A stretch of DNA of 64,000 nt from Aspergillus flavus (Eukaryota > Ascomycota > Eurotiomycetes > Eurotiales > Aspergillaceae): contig NC_092409.1 of the NCBI RefSeq assembly GCF_009017415.1, positions 3,596,001 to 3,660,000 of the forward strand, in the 5' to 3' direction. The first letter of the stretch is position 1. Each line of letters opens with the position of its first letter. Below the pieces are notes generated by a model, which saw only the letters and a list, made by a program, of their open reading frames with translations, did no database searches and was not told where the DNA came from. The position numbers and the translations under genes were made by a program. This document shows positions 55,831 to 64,000 of the stretch, one piece after another.

Positions 55831-58800
55831 ATGCCCGGAACAGTGGCTGATGGGCCAACAGTGGCCATGTCCTGTATGACTTCAAGACAGATCCAATGGT
55901 ATTAGAAATAGTCCCTACTAACGCTCTATACTACTATAGTTGCCAACAACTTCTGGGGCAAGGATGACGCAGGTGTTGGGCCCATGCTTGAACGCATGCA
56001 CACTGCCAAAGTTTCTTGTGATGAACTTAAGACGTTCTATAACAGTACGTGCTCCGAATGGCGGACTGATCATGGTAATGGGCAAATGTGAGGAGATCCT
56101 AATAAAGTAAACAGTCCGTGCTGCCATTGAAGAGGAATATGCGCGCAAGCTTCTGGCTCTTTGCCGAAAACCTCTCGGGTCGACCGAGTTAGGCTCCCTT
56201 CGATCGTCCTTCGACGTTGTCCGCGGCGAAACAGAGGCCATCGCTAAGGCACACGGAGCTATAGCGGGACAGATGAAAAGGGAGCTGGAAGAACCACTGG
56301 TAGCGTTTGCTGGTGGATCGAAGGAGAGAAGAAAGATCATACAAACAGGGATCGAGCGTCTGCTAAAAACCAAGATGCAGCAGACTCAAACAGTGAATAA
56401 GGTAAGATCAGGCTTCATACTTCGACGATGGACATGTGCTGATTAGATTATAGACCCGGGATCGATATGAGCAAGACTGCCTAAGGATCAAGGGATATCT
56501 CGCCCAGGGACATATGGTCATGGGACAGGAAGAACGCAAAAACAAAGCAAAGCTGGAGAAGACGCAGATACAGCTGGCCTCCAGCAGCAGTGAGTATGAA
56601 GCTGCCATTAAAGTGCTCGAAGAGACCACTGGTCGCTGGAATAAAGAATGGAAATCAGCCTGTGACGTATGTCCGAAAGACGACCCGAGTGGTGGATGGA
56701 ACTAATGATTGTCTAGAAATTCCAAGACCTCGAAGAGGAAAGACTCGACTTTACTAAGAGTAGCCTGTGGGCTTATGCGAACATTGCGTCTACTGTTTGC
56801 GTTAGCGACGATGCTGTATGTGCCACGTTTTACGAAGCTGGAATGTCTGCTAAATGATTGTTAGTCGTGCGAAAAGATCCGCCTTTCTCTAGAAAGCTGT
56901 GAGGTTGAGAAGGATATTGTATACTTCATCAAGGAAAGGGGAACTGGCCAGGATATCCCAGACCCTCCCCGATTCATTAATTTCTGCCGGGGTGATATCA
57001 ACGATACGAGCTCGGAGGTCTCGGAAGAAGATGGCTTCTCTGTAGCCCAATTCCAGCGTACGATCAACCCAGCGTTTCGCAGTTCTTCCCCGCAACCGTC
57101 GACTTATGAATCACATCACGACCCTCAGTCCGACCTGGCAAATCAGATGGCTCATAACAACCCTCCTACGCCTACAAGCAGGGAAACTACCGTCACTCCG
57201 CAGAAGCCGACTCAACAGCCAGCGCCCTTGGATCTTCGCCGAGGTGGTCAACTGCCGCCGAACTACGACCCCAGCGAGCATGGAGAGATTGGCAGTGTAC
57301 CTCACAATGCGTATCCAACGGATGGTATGACCATGTTCTGCAGGACCGGACCTCCTTCTGAGCGAAGCTCTGGCACAAACAGCGCCTACCGACCATCGAG
57401 CCGTGATTCCCAGAGTGAGGTCTCTAATCCCACATCGATGTCTAGTCAGGAACCACCCAGTGCCAGACAATCCCCAACGAAGCCGACAAATGGCGTGCCA
57501 CTTCATGGTATGGGGACAGATAAACAAATTCAGAAGAAGAGGAGCGCCTTCTTCAGCAACAGCCCATTCCGACGTAAGAGTCGCCATGACAAGGAGCGGA
57601 ACTCTGGCCCGTCACAGACGCCTTCTCGTGGCACATGGGATTCAAAACCGTCGAGCCCAACCAAAGCGCCTCAACCCCAGTCACCAATTGCTGCTCCTGG
57701 AAATGATCAGCTATCCAATAGTCCTGAGCCGGTGGACCCGAGAGCCAACTTCCAGCTCAATGTCGGCAACAATGTATTTGACGTGGCATCGCCCGATAAG
57801 GACAAGAAGAAGGCACCTCAGGCGGCGAAGAGTGCAGAAGAAGAGCTTGATCCAATCGCACGTGCTTTGGCTGATCTGAAAGTCGCGGGCAAACAGCCCA
57901 CCACCCGGATCTCTGCCGACAGATATCATGGCATTGCTACTCCAAACCCTTCAGCTCCTAGTTCTAATTACAGCAGCGCATCTGTGGCGACTCCGCCCCC
58001 GGCATATAACGACTCTTCGGTGAAACGTCTAGATGCCCCGCAGCCCGCCTTCACGTCCGCGCAAATGCAGAAGACGACGCAGAAGTACACAGGACAAACG
58101 CATAACATGCTTCGTGGTAGCGGCAACACCTCTGGACTCGCAACTAGAAACCGTGCACAATCAGACGCACCTCGTGCCAGATCTCCTACCCCAAGACGAA
58201 GCGCAAGCCCTCAAGTCAACAGCCCCCGCGTAGATACCCGCATGAGTCAGTACAGCAGAGGACCAAGCAGAGGACCAAGTCCGAGCCCAAGCACATATCA
58301 ATCCAGCAGCATGAGAAGTCGGTTCAGTCAGTCACCGACTGTATCTACCCCGCCCCAGCGGCCAGCTGATGTAGCATACTCGCCCCATGAGTACCCAAGG
58401 CGAACTTCTCCAAATCCCATGAGCCGTGGCGTTTCACCGCAGCCACAGTTCAGGCAACAGGCCCGCCCCTCGAGTGCTGGAGGTATGGAGTTGCAGCTCT
58501 CCAATCAAGTCGACATGTACGGTGGTGGCCACGGTTCGCCAAGGCAAGCTGGAAAACCAGGGTCCTTCTATGACGCAGGAAGCCATAGAAGCAGGTCCAG
58601 GAGCAGGACCCTGGCCGTTGCGGATCCTGGCAGACAGTTCAGCCGGGATGGTCGCCCCATTCTCCACTTTGGTAAGCCAACGGAACCCTTGCCATTACGT
58701 GATGAGGCTTTTAGCTAACTTTTTGATTACAGCCCGAGCCATGTACAGCTATACTGCTGCCATCCCAGAAGAACTGGGTTTCACCAAAGGTGATGTTCTA

Positions 58801-58902
58801 TCGGTCATTCGACTTCAAGACGACGGCTGGTGGGAAGCTGAAGTTACTACCACCCGTGGACGGACCGGTTTGGTCCCCAGCAATTACTTGCAAATTATCT
58901 AA
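55831..58902 (+). CDS. HOF1: F-BAR/SH3 cytokinesis protein (HOF1/Cdc15/Imp2 family)
   Basis: Exons 55831-55873, 55940-56044, 56115-56401, 56454-56666, 56717-56815, 56865-58671 and 58733-58902 give 907 residues. Exon 1 ends MPGTVADGPTVAMS and splices (donor GTATGA) to FANNFWGKDDAGVGPMLERM, the F-BAR start. The F-BAR domain continues through RAAIEEEYARKLLALCRKPL to about residue 280. A long Ser/Pro/Gln-rich disordered middle (~300-850) has many SP/TP sites and RSxS motifs. The C-terminal SH3 domain (ARAMYSYTAAIPEELGF ... GWWEAEV ... LVPSNYLQII) fills the last ~57 residues. The family bends membrane and links the actomyosin ring to septum synthesis at the septation site. Confidence 0.94.
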
Positions 58903-59609
58903 ATAATGTCCATTTCATGAACAACAGCCTGTGTACAGGTGAACGATGTTTATTATGTGTTCATGATGTAGATACGGATTTACACGACTTCTATGTGATT
59001 CTCTATGTTTTTGGTGCACATGCTTTTCCTTTGTGTTCCAGATTGCTTGCGATTGATATCACCCAGTTGTTGTCTTTGGCCTGACCCATACCTTCTGTTT
59101 GCCCTTTACCCTCTTTTTCCTTTGGATTTCAGTTTCTTGAGAAGCCAGCGTTCGATTTTGGTCTGATGTCTATTCCTGTATCTCAACAACAACAGGGGCA
59201 TGTCCGAGGACTATCCCTTGGTTCCTGCCCTGCGTTGTCCGATTCTGTCTTACAATCTTCTATAATTTGAGTAATAATTATTTGATTAGTGATTAGTGAT
59301 TAGTGATCTCGAACGGCATTGTAATGCACGCAAATATTGAAGATGCTCATTAAATCATATGTTTCCTCTGCGCCGAAATGCTACTGGTCTAGCCAGGCAG
59401 TAGAATGTACCACTCACTTCCCCTCCATATAGGGAGCAACAACAAGTAATATAGAAGAAAAGCCAGAACGCACATTCCCAGCACGTCCCAGAGCAGCCTC
59501 GTTAGCCTGTCGAAGAAGACCTCAGCCCACGTATTCGTATGACTGCCTATTGGTTCTGTTTCAACTCCAAACTAGAATAGTACGGGCTGCGTATACCTCG
59601 AGCCACGAG
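58903..59609. other. Intergenic region
   Basis: HOF1-like 3' UTR, then unassigned sequence. It contains three tandem GATTAGT units at 59284-59307. No gene is seen. Confidence 0.6.
59284..59307. repeat. GATTAGT heptamer tandem repeat
   Basis: Three perfect units plus three bases. Confidence 0.9.
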
Positions 59610-59837
59610 TCAAGAGCGTTCCGATATCTCATCGTCAGACAATTCATTGTTGCACTTCATGCACTCGTACCCCTCCGAGGATTTCAAAAGACGAACGTAG
59701 GTTATGGCACAATGCGGTTGATCCCAAGCATCGCACCGAGCATCCTTGAGTTTGAGCTTTGGTCTGTTACAATCCATCTCGACGTGGTCGTTGACATGAC
59801 CGCACTCCTTGTGGATAACACGTGTAACCCGACACAT
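59610..59837 (-). CDS. Small Cys/His-rich orphan protein (75 aa)
   Basis: A single-exon frame of 75 codons starting MCRVTRVIHKECGHVNDHVE. Cys residues occur in MCRV, ECGH, DC, RC, HC and ECMKC, with His residues nearby, and the final CMKC knuckle suggests zinc binding. No signal peptide is seen. Fungi carry many short proteins of this style, with an N-terminal MCR and paired Cys/His, and no known function. I do not recognise a named family. The Cys pattern and high charge argue against a chance ORF, but expression is not shown. A further exon cannot be excluded. Confidence 0.5.
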   Translation of the reverse strand: MCRVTRVIHKECGHVNDHVEMDCNRPKLKLKDARCDAWDQPHCAITYVRLLKSSEGYECMKCNNELSDDEISERS

Positions 59838-60587
59838 TGGGTATCTGAGAAGTAGAGATTGGAGTTCGTTTGATTAAGTCTGAACTTAGGATGTATGTAA
59901 GATATGTGCGTAGAGAGTGGGCTCTTAGGGCTCAGTCATGAAAAGAGTGGCTCGATAGAGGAATTGTTCCGGAGCTTAGATACAGGCAGAAGATGTGGTT
60001 TCCAGAGCTCGACAACTCGATAATAAAGAACGGAATGGATGGGTTTAGTCTGATTATCTGAATTTAATCTGGAGAGTGTGTAGATGAGGAAACAAACACG
60101 GGAGAAATTGTGTATAGCATAGCTTAGTCGTTGGTTTATCTTGGGGTCTGGAAGTGAATTCCAGGACGGGATATTGCGGGAAATGTGAACATATTAACTC
60201 CACATTGACCCTGTGAATTCGTGGGTTAAGTGCACTGCGTGAGCAACTTGAGTGCAAGAATGGAATACCGAGTGGATATGAATCCTTCACGGAAAAGATG
60301 TGGCTTGAACACAGGGATTTAGAGTACATAGGCTTGTGTATATACACTAGTGGAGTTGTGCTCAATGTTTGTGCCAGATTGATGGATGCACCATCCACTT
60401 AGTAAAAGACATGTTCTGGGAGGTAGGTAAAATGGATACCGTTCTGATTATCACTATACATTGGAAAGTCCAGTCCCAGTGGGTAGATTCTGGGGGTTTT
60501 TCCATGGAAAAGGCGATGCTTTGTCGGCATGAGGAAACATAGGGGGTATATGAAACGGATGCATCGCCATTGAAAGAGGAATTAGGT
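59838..60587. other. Intergenic region
   Basis: Upstream region of the Cys-rich ORF and 3' flank of the membrane protein gene. The open frame at 60054-60398 (minus) has no recognisable feature. Confidence 0.5.
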
Positions 60588-61339
60588 TTATTCGTCATCA
60601 ACAAAGGAGTTTGCCAGACGGCCAAAGATGGGAACTTCATAGTGATCAAGCGTGTCAACTGAGACTTGGTTAGTCCTGCAGGGCGTTTCCCAGCCTATGT
60701 CTTTGACTTACCGTCGCGATAAGCACGCATGCTCAAGAAACCGATCATGGCCAAATCGCATAGAAACAGAGTCCATGAGAAGAAGCTTGACCAAGCAAAT
60801 ATGAGATGAAGGATCTAGAGAACTGTAAGCGCGCATTTCATCCGAGGTCGAACACGTGGCCTGACGTACAAACATGACGGTAAAAAGCATGCTTGACTGC
60901 CATGCATGAAAGCTGCATTACATTAGTAAATCTGCCAAGAAGTACATACTCGGATTAATTTTGACACTCACCGTACATAATCGCTTTTGTGTTCAACTAG
61001 CAGAAGGAAGACACCACCCGCAGGAGGCAGAAGCAGATATGCCAGCATAGCTTCAAAATCCATACGGATGGGTAGGCTCGTATCGAAAGCTCCCATATTC
61101 CATCTCCCACTTTCGACATCTCCGCCATAGCCACTGTTTCCAAACCCAGTTGCTCCTGGTTGACCACTGCCGGCGAAGTGACTCGGTGACGGAAGCGCGT
61201 TGGATGCGAAACCTGGAACCGGAGGAGAGCCGACAGGAGATCTGATAATGGGCGATTTCACGCGATTGGCATCGCCGAGGGCAGGCGACATTGCCCGTTC
61301 AACTTCGGGCGATTCATCCTGATAAGGAGCGAAATTCAT
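60588..61339 (-). CDS. Small membrane protein, UPF0132/DUF4870-type
   Basis: Exons (minus) 61339-60972, 60912-60870, 60814-60712 and 60658-60588 give 194 residues. The first ~95 residues are Pro/Ser/Gly-rich and soluble. The conserved part is FEAMLAYLLLPPAGGVFLLL, EHKSDYVRFHAWQSSMLFTV, then ILHLIFAWSSFFSWTLFLCD and MIGFLSMRAYRD. It ends with HYEVPIFGRLANSFVDDE. Three membrane helices are predicted. The 43-nt second exon and two acceptor choices were fixed by conservation of the hydrophobic frame. The family is widespread and of unknown function, so only membrane location can be stated. Confidence 0.85.
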
Positions 61340-61680
61340 TGCGCTCGATATAGTGATCGCAGGCGAGGTGGACGTCGGAATTATGGCGTGCGGTTCTTAT
61401 CAGGTGGTAAAGCTTTATCGGCCGCTCGTGATGGCGGTGACGTCTTGGCGCCTGAGGCAGAAAACGCGTCGTGTTGATGATTCTCCTTCCCGAGTATCAT
61501 GTTTACGACTGCACTACACCAATCTACAAAGACATAGGGAGAGAGAAAAAAGAAGAAAGTGGAAGGGGAAAAAGAATTGTATACCGTTCTATGCTCCTGG
61601 GTATCATATTGTAACCTTTTACCTCATTCAAATCTCATAATGTACATGAACGCGTCCCGTTGTCATTTATGCAAAGCTCT
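61340..61680. other. Short spacer between UPF0132-type gene and DUO1
   Basis: Promoter of the membrane protein gene and 3' flank of DUO1. No gene is seen. Confidence 0.6.
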
Positions 61681-62496
61681 TCAGGTTCTACCTCGACCGC
61701 GCGTAACGCTAGGACCTCGGGCAATTCCACTGACCGGTCTCCGTGTAGTTGTGGTTGTAGATCCTCTTGTCGCAGTTGATGTGGTCCTTGTTGCACTCGG
61801 ATTGGTTCTTGAGTAGGAGACACTTGGTGTTCTTCCCAGACCGCTGCTGCGGACCCTGCCACGTGTGCCTCGAGCAGCGGCTTGCGTTCTTCTCTTCTCT
61901 TCTTCCGCGGCTCTCCGAGCCGCGGCCTCCCTCTGTTCCTGCAACTCTCGTTCACGTCTTTCCGCGGCCTGTTGCTTGAGGCGTTCTTCGTTCTCCAAGT
62001 CGGCGACATCTTGAACAGCACCTTGCCAGTTTGGATTGAGGATCAACCGCTGATTATGCTCTGTCTGGGAGAGAATTCGCGTCCAAGTGTTTAGTAATGT
62101 TGACGCGGAATCAACCGTACGCGAAACAGTCTATTGTACAAGTTTTTTACTTAGCGATCTGGAAATGCCTTGACTAGGAAAGTAAATAAAGATTCGACAT
62201 ACGTCCATGTTACCCTTTGCCCGATCAAGGCTACTTAGAAGGCTCTCAATCACCTGATTGATGTTCCGGACAGTCTGTAACTCGTTCCGCAAGGCTGCCT
62301 CGCGCGCTTCTTGGCGGTCGAACAGCGTTTCACCATCGTGAGAGGAAATGGGCGGGGGCGTGGTACTCTCCTCTTTAACGGGTGTTCGATTCACTTTCCT
62401 AGTGCCCCGCTTAGAGGGAGAATCCCAGAGGTCGTCCGTGTCTTCATCGGAGAGTTGGAGTCGTTCCATTTCCTCCGCAGTGCTACGGAAAGTCAT
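61681..62496 (-). CDS. DUO1: DASH/Dam1 complex subunit DUO1
   Basis: Exons (minus) 62496-62203 and 62130-61681 give 247 residues. The start MTFRSTAEEMERLQLSDEDT is preferred over an upstream in-frame ATG because the upstream stretch is not conserved-looking. The Duo1 domain spans about residues 60-135: ETLFDRQEAREAALRNELQT, INQVIESLLSSLDRAKGNMD, then across the 72-nt intron TVSRTVDSASTLLNTWTRIL and NPNWQGA. A charged coiled coil (~140-185) and an Arg/Thr/Ser-rich basic tail complete it. DUO1 is part of the ring-forming DASH complex that couples kinetochores to microtubules, acting with the NDC80 product encoded elsewhere in this window. Confidence 0.92.
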
Positions 62497-63136
62497 TGTT
62501 TGTGAGGAGGTGAATATGTGGTAGTGGAGGGGCGTTCGAGGGAGAGAGGGACAGCAAACAAATCGGACTATTTTAGTGTTCTGCACGTGTAGATAAAGTC
62601 CAGGTATCGTCGCCTAAGACCTAAGGCGGTAGTGGTGAATCAATGCCTGAGGAGGGGCGGTGGGGCAGGCGAATGATTGGGTCAGCCTCACAGTTAAAAG
62701 TGTGGCTGGTTCGACGTCAAGCATTCCTCGTTCGTTGCTCCCCCCGTCACCAACACCAAACTTCTTCCAACCCTCTCGTTTCTCCTCTCCACCATCGCTA
62801 TCGTTCCCTTTATCGCTCGATAAGAATTAATTAATTTAATTCTCTCCTTTTTTCTGTCGATGATTATTCATCGGATCTTACCCACTTGACTCCATACACG
62901 AATTGATCGCTGGTCGGAGAGCTTCAGAGTTCTTCCCTTCCTTCGGTCGGCTTTTGGCGTACTCGCGCGCGTCTTTCCTCCCTTGGTGCCCCCTTGGACT
63001 CGCGACCGCCCAATTTTACCGCTCACAACGTCCACGTCTTACAAACGCTCTTACGAACTTGGTCTTCAATCATTGTGGTTCGATATATTGTGTGCATAAC
63101 CTGAGGATAACCCGAGTTCTGAGTGAATATCTCACA
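62497..63136. promoter_or_regulatory. Divergent promoter of DUO1 and the right-edge gene
   Basis: 640 bp between two opposite start codons, with a CT-rich leader stretch (about 62735-62870) toward the right-hand gene. An open frame continues upstream of 63137 but has no ATG in good position. Confidence 0.5.
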
Positions 63137-64000
63137 ATGGCGACGACACCTCCGCCGCCGTCAACTCTGCGTGTGCCTCCCACTCCACGACATGGACCCG
63201 GATATGACCAATATGAACCGTACTCTACGCGCCATTCGGCCAGACTAGCTAGTCAAAGGGCATCGAAAGAGAGGCACACAACTCCCCCGCCGAACTTTCC
63301 GCCGTCGCAAAGTTCCAAAAGTACAAAGAAGCAACACAAGGAACTGGGAGCAATGTCACCACCTGAGTCTGCCCGCAGGTCCCCCCGCAAGAAGACATCC
63401 GATCGAATTGGCAGCTTCCTTGCCGCAAATTCACTAGATGGCGCCTCTGAACTAGACGACTCAGATCCTTTCGGCATCTCCGAGCCTTCCAACTCCACCC
63501 ATCCTTTACACGCATTTCAGACTACCATGTCACAGGGAATGCTGCCAACACCTGCGAAAACGCCCAAGAAGAAAGCGGTTGGTGATATTGGGAACACAGC
63601 ACGGGTTCTCTTTCCTCCGCCCTCTGGACGTACCAAGAAGAGCAAAAAATACACTGGCTTTTCCCTGGATAGCTTTGACGATAATGCTCGGGGCGGATCC
63701 GATATTCAGATTTACACCGACTCTCGTGACCGGATTCCAGAGCCAGACCAGAGCGAAGACAACCCATTCTGCAAGAAACCCACTGTCCCTACACGTTTTT
63801 CGAGACGCAGGGCAGAGCAAAGTAAGCGCGACAAGGAAGTTGACGAATCAGTGAAACGTGATGATGGCATGACTTATGTATTGTAAGTATATTCTTTGAG
63901 ATCTGTCGAGCATACTCACTAACAAGCCCCGCAGCCGTGGCAAGAAAATTTTCCGCAAGTTTGTCGACCCAGTTGACAGTGATGGGGATGATGACGATGA
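63137..64000 (+). CDS. Unrecognised Ser/Pro/Lys-rich nuclear-type protein, 3' truncated
   Basis: Exons 63137-63882 and 63935 to the right edge. The protein begins MATTPPPPSTLRVPPTPRHG. It has many proline-directed phosphorylation-type sites (SPPES, RSPRKK, TPAKTPKKK), with basic patches fit for nuclear import. The join reads MTYVFRGKKIFRKFVDPVDS followed by an acidic Asp run that is cut by the window edge. I do not recognise the family. The site pattern would suit a cell-cycle-regulated nuclear protein, but this is inference. The ATG at 63137 has good context (CACAATGG). Confidence 0.7.

Noticed and set aside
55831..55939. Possible frameshift at the HOF1-like N-terminus
   Set aside because: Using the donor GTATGA at 55874 rather than GTATTA gives correct phase and the expected MSFANNFW start, so no lesion is needed.

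Overview
This window is nuclear DNA of a filamentous ascomycete, most likely a member of the Eurotiales (Aspergillus/Penicillium type). The reasons are single genes with short spliceosomal introns (mostly 49-115 nt, GT...CTNA/CTAAC...AG), CT-rich leaders, and orthologues of typical fungal single-copy genes. I assigned 20 protein-coding genes, 19 complete and one cut by the right edge, and worked out exon joins by reading phase. For every joined gene that is complete in the window, the summed exon lengths are a multiple of three. I saw no tRNA, rRNA, CRISPR array or intact transposon.

Layout. 1-11 kb: ETF-ubiquinone oxidoreductase (-), a long leader and TATA-binding protein (+), a sarcosine/saccharopine-type FAD oxidase (-) and an OMS1-like methyltransferase (+). 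11-17.7 kb: a long gene-poor spacer and a GDS1-like protein (+). 17.7-25.2 kb: a Zn2Cys6 regulator (+), a 1027-residue mitochondrial PPR-like protein (-) and a 101-residue secreted Pro/Ser/Thr-rich protein that appears only after splicing (-). 26.7-45.6 kb: a compact housekeeping block with NDC80 (-) and PEX14 (+) sharing a divergent promoter, an RS-rich nuclear protein (+), the SurE-TTL fusion PBY1 (-), seipin (-) and the CCR4-NOT scaffold NOT1 (-).

46-55.5 kb looks like an accessory island. It is AT-rich and gene-poor, with an orphan core promoter at its left side, a Zn2Cys6 regulator (+) and an MFS transporter (-) facing tail to tail. The transporter promoter carries clustered CGGAG half-sites and a CGG-N11-CCG element. 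The regulator start codon overlaps the stop of a 9-codon upstream ORF. 55.8-64 kb returns to housekeeping genes: an F-BAR/SH3 cytokinesis protein of the HOF1/Cdc15 type (+), a 75-residue Cys-rich orphan (-), a small membrane protein of the UPF0132/DUF4870 type (-), the DASH subunit DUO1 (-) and the 5' part of an unrecognised Ser/Pro-rich gene (+).

Most genes are independent eukaryotic units. The only pair likely to act as a small module is the island regulator and its transporter. The most unusual items are a 7-nt microexon in PEX14, a 12-nt first coding exon in PBY1, the transporter promoter sites, and the hidden secreted peptide. I found no clear evidence of a wholly new multi-gene system.
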